A stretch of 64,000 bases of DNA, taken from the NCBI RefSeq assembly GCF_018614205.1, contig NZ_JAGGOS010000042.1, positions 1 through 64,000 of the forward strand, read 5' to 3'. The first letter of the stretch is position 1, and each line of letters starts with the position of its first letter. Position numbers and translations under genes: made by a program. Positions 43,569 to 51,345 of this stretch are shown piece by piece. The DNA is from Streptomyces sp. ISL-36. GTDB lineage: Bacteria; Actinomycetota; Actinomycetes; Streptomycetales; Streptomycetaceae. The notes under the pieces are model-generated. The model did no database searches and had not been told where the DNA came from. It saw only the letters and a program-made list of their open reading frames with translations.

Positions 43569-44531
43569 ATGAGCACTCTTGGCACCGAGGTCGAACTCGA
43601 CCTCGTGTTGGAACGCAAGGAGACGATAGCCGAAGGTGTGGTGCTGCTGACGCTGCGCGACCCAGAAGGCCGTCCGCTGCCGGAATGGCAGCCGGGAGCA
43701 CACATCGATCTGATACTGCGAGCCGACCTCGTCAGGCAGTACTCACTGTGCGGAGACCCGGCGGACCGGTCCCGGCTTCAGGTCGCAGTGCTGCGCGAAC
43801 CGGAAAGCCGGGGCGGGTCGAGCCACGTGCACGACGTACTCACGGAAGGCGATTCGGTGCGCATACGCGGGCCCCGCAACCACTTTCCGCTCGTCAAGGC
43901 GAAGAACTACTTGTTCATCGCAGGAGGAATCGGGATCACCCCGATCCTGCCCATGATCGCGGCCGTCAACGCGAGCCGCGCCGACTGGCGCCTCGTCTAC
44001 GGGGGCCGTACCCGGGCTTCGATGGCTTTCGGCGAGACGTTGCAGCGGGCGTACGGAGAGCGGGTGAGCCTGCGGCCCCAGGACGAGTACGGGCTGCTGG
44101 ACCTGCCTTCGCTGCTCGGCAAGCCGCAACGGAGGACAGCCGTCTACAGCTGCGGCCCGGAACCGCTGCTCGCGGCGGTCGAGGCCGGCTGCGAGAAGTG
44201 GCCGAGCGGATCTCTGCACCTGGAGCGCTTCGCCCCGAAGAAGGACGTCACCGCCGGGCCGCTGACGACCTTCGAGGTCGAACTCGCCCAGTCCGGCAAG
44301 ACGCTGAAGGTCTCCGAGGACATGTCCATTCTTGAGGCAGTCGGCGATGCCGGTGTATCGGTGATGACGTCGTGCGAGGAAGGAATCTGCGGAACCTGCG
44401 AGACCACCGTGCTGTCCGGGGAGATCGACCACCGCGACTCGGTCCTGACCGACCAGGAACGCACCGCAGGCAACACCATGATGATCTGCGTCTCCCGAGC
44501 CAGAGGCGACCGCCTGGTCCTCGACCTCTGA
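43569..44531 (+). CDS. PDR/VanB-type flavin/2Fe-2S oxidoreductase
   Basis: This 320-residue reductase of the phthalate-dioxygenase-reductase type has a flavin domain with RQYSLCGDPADRSRLQVAVL, a NAD(P)H domain with LFIAGGIGITPILPMIAAV and YSCGPEPLLAAV, and a C-terminal plant-type ferredoxin with SCEEGICGTCETTVL plus a fourth Cys in MICVSRA. It passes electrons from NAD(P)H to a partner. The partner is most likely the iron-sulfur protein encoded 57 bases upstream, because no Rieske oxygenase is near. Full length and apparently intact. Confidence 0.93.
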   Translation: MSTLGTEVELDLVLERKETIAEGVVLLTLRDPEGRPLPEWQPGAHIDLILRADLVRQYSLCGDPADRSRLQVAVLREPESRGGSSHVHDVLTEGDSVRIRGPRNHFPLVKAKNYLFIAGGIGITPILPMIAAVNASRADWRLVYGGRTRASMAFGETLQRAYGERVSLRPQDEYGLLDLPSLLGKPQRRTAVYSCGPEPLLAAVEAGCEKWPSGSLHLERFAPKKDVTAGPLTTFEVELAQSGKTLKVSEDMSILEAVGDAGVSVMTSCEEGICGTCETTVLSGEIDHRDSVLTDQERTAGNTMMICVSRARGDRLVLDL

Positions 44532-44777
44532 TCCACCGCAGAAGCCTCCGGATGCCGCGTCAGCCTCCCCCGCCCCTACCGCCCATGAGACGACACGCAC
44601 CGGACACTCCACCGAGTGTCACGGAACGTTACTGCCGAGAGGCGGATGGGCGGGGGCAGCCAACATCTCGGCAGCCGGTCTCCCCGCCCCTTCAAGGTGC
44701 CCACCGCCATTCAGCTGGGGGCTCCACTCGGCGGTCGCCAATCACGCATGACGATCCGTCAGAAACCATGCCGCTCG
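44532..44777. other. Non-coding stretch left of site D
   Basis: About 245 bases with no gene. It separates the reductase gene from the repeat array at the methyltransferase gene end. Confidence 0.5.
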
Positions 44778-44822
44778 TGCGTCAAACGTGCGTCACGTGC
44801 GTCAGATTTGCGTCAAGATATC
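44778..44822. repeat. Repeat array of attachment-like site D
   Basis: Four TGCGTCA heptamers start at 44778, 44789, 44798 and 44809 (steps 11, 9, 11), followed by AGATATCGCCCGTAAC. The steps match array B exactly although the first base of each unit differs (T instead of A). The array ends 49 bases before the stop of the real methyltransferase gene. Confidence 0.85.
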
Positions 44823-44871
44823 GCCCGTAACACACGTAACGCACGTAATGCACACTCGACAAAGCCGCAGT

Positions 44872-44934
44872 TCAGCGGCCCTTCTCGGCGGGCTCAAGGA
44901 TCGCCACGCACTCCACGTGGTGGGTCATCGGGAA
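44872..44934 (-). repeat. Site D: live 3' end of the methyltransferase gene
   Basis: The last 20 codons and stop of the methyltransferase gene (FPMTHHVECVAILEPAEKGR) are repeated, with changes in the final five residues, at 25574-25636 and 36728-36790, and in degraded form at 2250-2315. The conserved core covers codons for MTHHVECVAILEP. Recombination in this core would swap the last few codons and downstream DNA while leaving the gene functional. Confidence 0.85.
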
Positions 44935-46200
44935 CAGGTCGAACGCCCGCAGTGTGCGCACCCGGTAGCCGCCCTCCTTGAAGTACGCGATGTCGCGTGC
45001 CAGGGCCGCCGGGTCGCAGGCCACGTAGGCGATCCTTCGCGCGCCCAGGCCCGCGAGGTGCTTGACCGTCTGCTTGCCGGCGCCCGCGCGGGGCGGGTCC
45101 AGGACGATCAGGTCGACCTCGGAGATGCGGGTGCGCGGGAGGACCGTCTCGACCTTGCCCTGTTCGATGCGGACGCGGTCGTAGTCCTGGAGGTTGTGGC
45201 GGGCGTCCTCGACCGCGCGCTTGCCGGACTCGATGCCGAGGACCGCGCCCTGGTCGCCGACCCGGTCGGCGATCGCGCCGGCGAAGAGGCCGACGCCGCA
45301 GTAGAGGTCGAGGGCGGTGTCGCCCTTGCGGGGCATCAGGCCCTGCATGACGGCGAGGACGAGCGTCTGGGCGGCCTTCGGGTGGACCTGCCAGAAGCCG
45401 CCGTTGCCGACGCGGTACGTGCGGTCGTCGGCGCGCTCGCGGACGAAGGGGCGGCCGTGGACGCGGTGCACCCCGCCGTCGTTCTCGTCGACGCGGAGGA
45501 CGGAGACGGGCTTGTCGAGCTCCACGATCGGGAGGCGGGCGCCCGGGCGCGGGGCCAGGATGACCTGGCGGTCGCCGGAGCCGGAGGCGGCGATGGCCTC
45601 GATCGAGGCCATGCCCTCCCAGGTGCGCTTCTCGATGCCGAGTTCGGAGACGCCCTCCGCCGCGATCATGCAGTGGTCGATGACCTCGACGTCGTGCGAG
45701 CGGTGCTTGCGCAGGCCCGCGTGCCCCTCGGCGTCGACGGCGTACTGGACGCGGGTGCGCCACTGCGGGACCTCGCCCGCCGGGAGCTTGTCGCCCTCGG
45801 CCGGCATGACGGTGCCGTCCCAGCCGGCCTCCTCGGGGGTGAGCCCGGCCAGGCGCTTCAGCTGCTCGGCGATGACCTCGCCCTTGAGGCGGCGCTGGGC
45901 GCCCGGCTTGGCGTGCTGCCAGTCGCAGCCGCCGCACTTGCCGGGACCGGCGAAGGGGCAGGGTGCCTCGACCCGGTCCTTGGACGCCTCCAGGATCGTG
46001 ATCGCGTCGGCGCGCAGGAAGCGGGAGGTCTCCTCGCCCTCCGTGACCCGGGCGACGATCTTCTCGCCGGGCAGGGCGTGGCGGACGAAGAGGACACGGC
46101 CCTCCTCGGTGCGGGCGATGCAGTGGCCGCCGTGTGCGACGGGCCCGACCTCGACCTCGTACTCCTCCCCGACCAACGAAGAAACAGGTGCGTTCTGCAT
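44872..46200 (-). CDS. TRAM-domain class I SAM-dependent RNA (uracil-5) methyltransferase, TrmA/RumA type
   Basis: This 442-residue protein has an N-terminal TRAM domain (about 8-65) and iron-sulfur Cys at 81, 89 and 92 (CPFAGPGKCGGC). The Rossmann methyltransferase fold shows SAM motif LDLYCGVGLFAGAIADRVGD, DLIVLDPPRAGAGKQTV, and the nucleophile region YVACDPAALARDIAYF. The family methylates C5 of specific uridines in tRNA or 23S rRNA. It is the first core gene of the right-hand block, and its 3' end is the apparent integration target of the accessory segments. The last five residues (AEKGR) differ from those encoded by copies B and C (VKKDA). Confidence 0.92.
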   Translation of the reverse strand: MQNAPVSSLVGEEYEVEVGPVAHGGHCIARTEEGRVLFVRHALPGEKIVARVTEGEETSRFLRADAITILEASKDRVEAPCPFAGPGKCGGCDWQHAKPGAQRRLKGEVIAEQLKRLAGLTPEEAGWDGTVMPAEGDKLPAGEVPQWRTRVQYAVDAEGHAGLRKHRSHDVEVIDHCMIAAEGVSELGIEKRTWEGMASIEAIAASGSGDRQVILAPRPGARLPIVELDKPVSVLRVDENDGGVHRVHGRPFVRERADDRTYRVGNGGFWQVHPKAAQTLVLAVMQGLMPRKGDTALDLYCGVGLFAGAIADRVGDQGAVLGIESGKRAVEDARHNLQDYDRVRIEQGKVETVLPRTRISEVDLIVLDPPRAGAGKQTVKHLAGLGARRIAYVACDPAALARDIAYFKEGGYRVRTLRAFDLFPMTHHVECVAILEPAEKGR

Positions 46201-46287
46201 GACGGGGGGACTCCAGAGAATGAGAGAGGTGGGCTGCCGCAGCGCGGCAGCCCACCAGTCTACGTGTCCGTGGCGGCGGTGAGCGCC

Positions 46288-48336
46288 TCAGCTCTTGGCC
46301 GCGGGCTCCTTGGTGCGCTTCTCGACCGGGCCGCGGCGCACCGAACCCGGCGCGTTCCAGTCCTGGCGCTTTCCGGCCCGCTTCTTGGCGGCCTCGGAGG
46401 AGCGCAGCTGGTACGGCACGGAGGTGACCATCACGCCCGGCGTGAACAGCAGTCGGCCCTTGAGCCGCAGCGCGCTCTGGTTGTGGAGCAGATGCTCGTA
46501 CCAGTGGCCGACGACGTACTCGGGGATGTAGACGGAGACGGCGTCGCGCGGGCTCTCGCGGCGGATGCTCTTCACGTACTCGATGACCGGCCGGGTGATC
46601 TCGCGGTACGGCGAGTCGAGGATCTTGAGCGGCACGTTGATGCCGCGCCGCTCCCACTCCGCCTTCAGCGCCTTGGTCTCGGCCGGGTCGACGTTGACGC
46701 TCAGCGCCTCCAGCTCGCTGGCGTGCAGCAGCTTGGCGTAGGCGAGTGCGCGCAGCGTCGGCTTGTGGAGCTTGGAGACGAGGACGACGGAACGGACCCG
46801 GGACGGGCGTACGTACTCGTCGGGACGCTCCTCGGCGGCAGCGATCTCCGCCGCCACGGAGTCGTAGTGCCGGCGGATCGCGGTCATCGTCCCGTAGAAG
46901 ATCACCATGCCGAGCAGGGCGACCCAGGCGCCGTGCGTGAACTTGGTGGCGAGGACGACGACGAGGACCAGGCCGGTGAAGAACGCGCCGAAGGTGTTGA
47001 TCGCGCGGGAGCGGATCATGCGGCGGCGCTCGGCCGGGTTCCGCTCGGTCTTCAGGTGCCGGTTCCAGTGCCGGACCATGCCGGTCTGGCTGAGGGTGAA
47101 GGAGACGAAGACGCCGACGATGTACAGCTGGATCAGCTTCGTCGAGTCGGCCCCGTAGACCCACACGAGGAGGGCGGCGGCGCCGGCGAGGAGCACGATG
47201 CCGTTGGAGAAGGCGAGCCGGTCGCCGCGGGTGTGCAGCTGGCGCGGCAGGTAGCGGTCCTGGGCGAGGATCGAGCCGAGGAGCGGGAAGCCGTTGTACG
47301 CCGTGTTGGCGGCGAGGAAGAGGACGAGCGCCGTGGCCGCGGCGAGGACCACGAAGAGGAAGGTGCCGTCACCGAAGACGGCGGCCGCGACCTGGGAGAT
47401 CACCGGGTCCTGGACGTAGCCCTCGCCGACCGGGACGCCGCCCCTCAGCAGGTCGGTGGCGGGCTTCTCGGCCATCCGTACGTCGGTGGCCATGGCGAGG
47501 AAGATGATGCCGCAGAACATGGTGACGGCCAGGCCGCCCATCAGGGCGAGCGTGGTGGCCGCGTTCTTCGACTTCGGCTTGCGGAAGGCGGGGACGCCGT
47601 TGGAGATCGCCTCGACGCCGGTGAGGGCGGCGCAGCCGGAGGAGAAGGCGCGCAGCAGCAGGAAGACGAGCGCGAAGCCGGCGAGTCCCTGGTGCTCGGG
47701 CTTGATCTCGAAGTCGGCGGTGGGGGCCTTCATGGTCTCGTCGAGGACGATTCCCTTGTACGCGCCCCAGGCGATCATGACGAAGACGCCGGCGACGAAG
47801 ACGTACGTCGGGACGGCGAAGAGGCTGCCCGACTCCTTCACCCCGCGCAGGTTCATCACGGTCAGCAGCACGATGACGCCGACCGCGCAGAGGACCTTGT
47901 GTTCGACGACGAACGGGATGGCCGAGCCGAGGTTCTCGATCCCGGAGGAGATGGAGACGGCGACGGTCAGGACGTAGTCGACGAGCAGGGCGCTGGCCAC
48001 GGTGAGTCCGGCCTTGGGCCCGAGGTTGGTGTTGGCGACCTCGTAGTCGCCGCCGCCGCTCGGATAGGCGTGGACGTTCTGCCGGTAGGAGGCGACGACC
48101 GTGAACATCAGGACGACGACGGCCAGCGCGATCCACGGGCTGAAGTGGTAGGCCGACAGACCCGCGATGGACAGGACGAGCAGCACCTCACCGGGTGCGT
48201 ACGCCACCGAGGACAGCGGGTCGGAGGCGAAGACGGGCAGAGCGATGCGCTTCGGGAGAAGGGTTTCCCCGAGCCTGTCGCTCCGCAGAGCCCGTCCGAT
48301 CAGGATCCGTTTGGGCAGGTCGGTCAGTTTGGACAC
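46288..48336 (-). CDS. APC-family amino-acid permease
   Basis: From GTG 48336 the product is 682 residues. A cytosolic N-terminus precedes about twelve membrane helices with FASDPLSSVAYAPGEVLLVL, YPSGGGDYEVANTNLGPKAG and SGCAALTGVEAISNGVPAFR, the pattern of long APC-superfamily permeases. A soluble C-terminal domain (about 480-640, VVLVSKLHKPTLRALAYAKL) resembles a universal-stress-type fold. The longer upstream frame is rejected. TACGAT lies about eight bases before the GTG, so the mRNA is probably leaderless. The substrate is not known; K+ or amino acids are both plausible given the TrkA neighbours. Confidence 0.88.
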   Translation of the reverse strand: MSKLTDLPKRILIGRALRSDRLGETLLPKRIALPVFASDPLSSVAYAPGEVLLVLSIAGLSAYHFSPWIALAVVVLMFTVVASYRQNVHAYPSGGGDYEVANTNLGPKAGLTVASALLVDYVLTVAVSISSGIENLGSAIPFVVEHKVLCAVGVIVLLTVMNLRGVKESGSLFAVPTYVFVAGVFVMIAWGAYKGIVLDETMKAPTADFEIKPEHQGLAGFALVFLLLRAFSSGCAALTGVEAISNGVPAFRKPKSKNAATTLALMGGLAVTMFCGIIFLAMATDVRMAEKPATDLLRGGVPVGEGYVQDPVISQVAAAVFGDGTFLFVVLAAATALVLFLAANTAYNGFPLLGSILAQDRYLPRQLHTRGDRLAFSNGIVLLAGAAALLVWVYGADSTKLIQLYIVGVFVSFTLSQTGMVRHWNRHLKTERNPAERRRMIRSRAINTFGAFFTGLVLVVVLATKFTHGAWVALLGMVIFYGTMTAIRRHYDSVAAEIAAAEERPDEYVRPSRVRSVVLVSKLHKPTLRALAYAKLLHASELEALSVNVDPAETKALKAEWERRGINVPLKILDSPYREITRPVIEYVKSIRRESPRDAVSVYIPEYVVGHWYEHLLHNQSALRLKGRLLFTPGVMVTSVPYQLRSSEAAKKRAGKRQDWNAPGSVRRGPVEKRTKEPAAKS

Positions 48337-48570
48337 GGAGAGGATCGTAAGCGTTCGAAAAGAGCCACGCTCACCACGACCCCCAATCGGCACGGAATCT
48401 CCCTGAGGCTCACCTCGGATGAGGTCCCGGTCGACGTTGCCGCATAAGCTCGGATCGGGCAGCACGGCAGGGCGTTGCCCGCCGCGGCCCGGGCCAGTCG
48501 GGTGAGGAAAGTTGTGAGCAGGGTGTTTTCGCAGGTCAGCAAGGCGATCAGGAGTGCGGGGTAAGGGGAC

Positions 48571-49239
48571 GTGCACATCGTCATCATGGGCTGCGGGCGA
48601 GTGGGAGCCGCTCTCGCGCAGACCCTGGAGCAGCAGGGGCACACCGTCGCCGTCGTGGACCAGGACCCGACGGCTTTCCGCCGTCTGGGCTCCGGCTTCG
48701 GTGGACGCCGCGTGACGGGCGTCGGCTTCGATCAGGACACACTGCGTGAGGCGGGGATCGAGGAAGCCGGTGCCTTCGCCGCGGTGAGCAGCGGCGACAA
48801 CTCCAACATCATCGCGGCGCGGGTCGCGCGCGAGATGTTCGGCATCGAGAACGTGGCGGCGCGGATCTACGACCCCCGGCGCGCCGAGGTCTACCAGCGC
48901 CTCGGCATCCCGACGGTCGCGACCGTCCGCTGGACCGCCGACCAGATGCTGCGACGCCTGCTGCCGTCCGGCGCGGAACCGCTGTGGAGCGACCCGAGCG
49001 GTGGCGTGCAGCTCGCCGAGGTGCACACCTCCGCGGCGTGGATCGGCCACAAGGTGAGCAGGCTGCAGGACGAGACCGGGGTGCGCGTGGCGTTCCTCAC
49101 CCGACTGGGCGAAGCGATTCTTCCCTCGTCGCAGACGGTCCTGCAGGAGGGCGACCTCGTACACGTGATGATGCGTACGGACGAGATCGCGAAGGTCGAG
49201 GCGGCCTTCGCCGAGGGGCCTGAGGAGGGCGGTCACTGA
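48571..49239 (+). CDS. trkA: TrkA-family K+ transport regulatory protein (first copy)
   Basis: This 222-residue protein has a GTG start. An RCK N-domain with the Rossmann motif HIVIMGCGRVGAALAQTLEQ and acidic VVDQDPTAF precedes a C-terminal TrkA_C domain (about 140-215). Such proteins bind NAD(H)/nucleotides and gate K+ channels or symporters. The stop overlaps the start of the second TrkA gene (TGATG), so the pair is coupled and may form a hetero-oligomer. It is divergent from the APC permease across 234 bases. Confidence 0.93.
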   Translation: MHIVIMGCGRVGAALAQTLEQQGHTVAVVDQDPTAFRRLGSGFGGRRVTGVGFDQDTLREAGIEEAGAFAAVSSGDNSNIIAARVAREMFGIENVAARIYDPRRAEVYQRLGIPTVATVRWTADQMLRRLLPSGAEPLWSDPSGGVQLAEVHTSAAWIGHKVSRLQDETGVRVAFLTRLGEAILPSSQTVLQEGDLVHVMMRTDEIAKVEAAFAEGPEEGGH

Positions 49240-49919
49240 TGCGTGTCGCTATTGCGGGCGCGGGTGCGGTAGGCCGTTCCATCGCGGGCGAGCTCCTGGA
49301 GAACGGTCACGAGGTGCTGCTGATCGACAAGGCGCCGACCGCCATCTCGGTGGAGCGGGTGCCGCAGGCGGAGTGGCTGCTGGCCGACGCCTGTGAGATC
49401 ACGTCGCTGGACGAGGCGGCGCTGCAGCGCTGCAACGTGGTGATCGCGGCCACCGGCGACGACAAGGTGAACCTGGTCGTCTCGCTGCTCGCGAAGACCG
49501 AGTACGGCGTGCCGCGCGTGGTCGCCCGGGTGAACAACCCGAAGAACGAGTGGCTCTTCAACGAGTCGTGGGGCGTGGACGTGGCCGTGTCGACGCCGCG
49601 CCTGATGTCCGCGCTGGTGGAGGAGGCGGTGAGCGTCGGCGACCTGGTCCGGCTGCTGCGCTTCAGCCACGGCGACGCGAACCTGGTGGAGCTGACGCTC
49701 CCGCCGGAGTCGGCGATCGCGGGGACGCAGGTGGGCGACGTGGCCTGGCCGCAGGACACCTCCCTGGTGACGATCATCCGCGGCTCGCGGGTACTGACCC
49801 CGACGCCGGAGGAGACCCTGGAGGCGGGCGACGAGCTCCTGTTCGTGGCCGCCCAGGCCCGCGAGGAGCAGCTGGAGGACCTGCTGTCGGTCCGCCGCGA
49901 GGAGCCTGCCACCGACTGA
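49239..49919 (+). CDS. trkA: TrkA-family K+ transport regulatory protein (second copy)
   Basis: This 226-residue RCK protein has MRVAIAGAGAVGRSIAGELL and VLLIDKAPTAI at the nucleotide site and a TrkA_C domain (about 140-220) ending in LLFVAAQAREEQLEDLLSV. It is a paralogue of the preceding gene and translationally coupled to it. A 17-bp hairpin terminator follows at 49968-50005. No Trk membrane subunit is adjacent. Confidence 0.93.
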   Translation: MRVAIAGAGAVGRSIAGELLENGHEVLLIDKAPTAISVERVPQAEWLLADACEITSLDEAALQRCNVVIAATGDDKVNLVVSLLAKTEYGVPRVVARVNNPKNEWLFNESWGVDVAVSTPRLMSALVEEAVSVGDLVRLLRFSHGDANLVELTLPPESAIAGTQVGDVAWPQDTSLVTIIRGSRVLTPTPEETLEAGDELLFVAAQAREEQLEDLLSVRREEPATD

Positions 49920-49967
49920 CGCCGTAGGTACGCACGTGCAGCACGGGGGAAGCCCGTACGTGTACGG

Positions 49968-50005
49968 GGAAGGGCCCGGGACCTGTCGAGGTCCCGGGCC
50001 CTTCC
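49968..50005. terminator. Terminator after the trkA pair
   Basis: A perfect 17-bp stem (49968-49984 with 49989-50005) has a GTCG loop. It lies about 50 bases after the second trkA stop. Confidence 0.85.
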
Positions 50006-50012
50006 GTCTGCA

Positions 50013-50161
50013 CGTACGAGCTTCGACACGTCTCCGTGTACGCAGGAGCTCGGACACGTCCCCGCGCACGTACGAGCTCCGGTACGGATACGTCCCCGGG
50101 CACGTACGAGGCGGCCGTCTCCGGGCGCCTACGAGACGTGCGGCTACGAGACGTGCGGCTA
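50013..50161. repeat. CACGTACGAG-type repeats between trkA and DUF3159 genes
   Basis: GCACGTACGAGC recurs (50013, 50066, and as GGCACGTACGAGG at 50099), alternating with GGACACGTCCCC-like units. It ends in a tandem GAGACGTGCGGCTAC (15 bp) duplicated at about 50130-50160, which runs to the stop of the DUF3159 gene. It may be a degenerate intergenic repeat; no function is known. Confidence 0.55.
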
Positions 50162-50887
50162 CGCCTCCGGCTGCTGCGCCGCGGCCGCCTTGCGGGCCTT
50201 CTCGGCCTCTTCTTCGGCCTCCATCTCGGCGAAGACGTCGATCGGCGGCGGAGCCTTGGCGAGGAACACCCAGGTGAGGTACACCGCGAGCAGGAAGGGC
50301 GGGATCTTCAGCGCGACCAGGACCCAGCCGAACTTGGTCGTGTCGGCCCACCAGTACATGGGGAAGAGGATCGCGCACTTGCCGAGCAGGATCAGACCCC
50401 AGGCCCAGCTGGCCTTCGCGTACGCCTTCTTGCGGCCGGGGTTACGGGTCCGCCAGGAGAGGTTCTCCTTGAAGACCGGGCCCAGGATCAGGCCGATCAG
50501 CGGCACGCCCGCGAGCGTGGTGATGATGTACGCGAGGGCGAGCCCCAGGGTGTAGAGCATGCCGGGCAGGTAGAAGTCCTTGGCGTTGCCCGTCATCATC
50601 GCGAAGACCACGCCGAACGCCACGCCGAAGACACCGCTGAACGCGTGCTTGACCGTGTCCCGGCGGATCAGCCGGACGGCGACCAGCACCAGGGAGACCC
50701 CCAGCGCGGCGATCGCCGAGATGTGCAGGTCCTTGTTGACCGTGTAGATCGTGACGAAGAGCAGGCCGGGCAGGACCGTCTCGACCATGCCCCGTACGCC
50801 GCCGAAGGCCTCGAAGAGTGCGGCCTCGGTGACCTCCTTCGAGGCCTGGGCGTCCTGATCCGTCGTCGGCTTGTCGAGGGACGTCAC
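50159..50887 (-). CDS. DUF3159 membrane protein
   Basis: This 242-residue protein has about six membrane helices. Visible segments are MVETVLPGLLFVTIYTVNKD, SAIAALGVSLVLVAVRLIRR, FSGVFGVAFGVVFAMMTGNA and WAWGLILLGKCAILFPMYWW. DUF3159 is a conserved actinobacterial family of unknown function. It is encoded four bases after the OB-fold gene on the same strand, so the two are probably co-transcribed. The C-terminal tail is Glu/Ala/Lys-rich. Confidence 0.9.
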   Translation of the reverse strand: MTSLDKPTTDQDAQASKEVTEAALFEAFGGVRGMVETVLPGLLFVTIYTVNKDLHISAIAALGVSLVLVAVRLIRRDTVKHAFSGVFGVAFGVVFAMMTGNAKDFYLPGMLYTLGLALAYIITTLAGVPLIGLILGPVFKENLSWRTRNPGRKKAYAKASWAWGLILLGKCAILFPMYWWADTTKFGWVLVALKIPPFLLAVYLTWVFLAKAPPPIDVFAEMEAEEEAEKARKAAAAQQPEA

Positions 50888-50890
50888 CGG

Positions 50891-51289
50891 CTACTCCTGT
50901 CCGAGCGGTCGGAGCTCGTATTTGGGGTTGAAGAGGACCCGCCGGCCGTGGCTCATGGAGATCCGGCCGGAGGCGATCAGCTTGCGGCCGGGCTCGATGC
51001 CCACGATGGAACGCCGGCCCAGCCACACCACGTCCAGCGGGGCCGTGCCGTCGAACAGCTCGGCCTCGAGGGCCGGAACACCGGCCCGCGGACGCAGAGT
51101 GACCGTGCGCAAGGTACCAGTCACCTTGACTATCTGGCGGTCGGAGCAGTCGGAGATACGTGTGCACCCCGACGCCTGGGTGTCCTCCTGGAGCTCTACG
51201 GACTCCAGCTCCTCCTGAGAGGTGGACAGCCGGTCGAGCATCCGGCGGAAACGTCCGGCCGGCTTCTCTGTACGCGGTGCAGCACTCAT
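50891..51289 (-). CDS. OB-fold nucleic-acid-binding protein
   Basis: From ATG 51289 the product is 132 residues. An N-terminal helix (FRRMLDRLSTSQEELESVEL) precedes an OB-fold: IVKVTGTLRTVTLRPRAGVP, ALEAELFDGTAPLDVVWLGR and IEPGRKLIASGRISMSHGRR. Similar actinobacterial proteins lie beside DUF3159 genes. It may bind single-stranded DNA or RNA. The longer upstream open frame is a shadow of the kdpE region and is rejected. Confidence 0.88.
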   Translation of the reverse strand: MSAAPRTEKPAGRFRRMLDRLSTSQEELESVELQEDTQASGCTRISDCSDRQIVKVTGTLRTVTLRPRAGVPALEAELFDGTAPLDVVWLGRRSIVGIEPGRKLIASGRISMSHGRRVLFNPKYELRPLGQE

Positions 51290-51345
51290 ACAGAAAGCGT
51301 ACCGGCCACCGCGGACACCGGAACGGGCCCTCCGGAGCTCTCCGA

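Noticed and set aside
44788-48447. 1219-codon plus-strand open frame
   Set aside because: It lies antisense to the methyltransferase and APC permease genes, has low-complexity Asp/Val/Gly/Arg composition and no motif; it is a GC-rich shadow frame.
48337-49236. 300-codon N-terminal extension of the APC permease frame
   Set aside because: It is antisense to the first trkA gene and carries no membrane helix; TACGAT directly before GTG 48336 marks the real, probably leaderless start.
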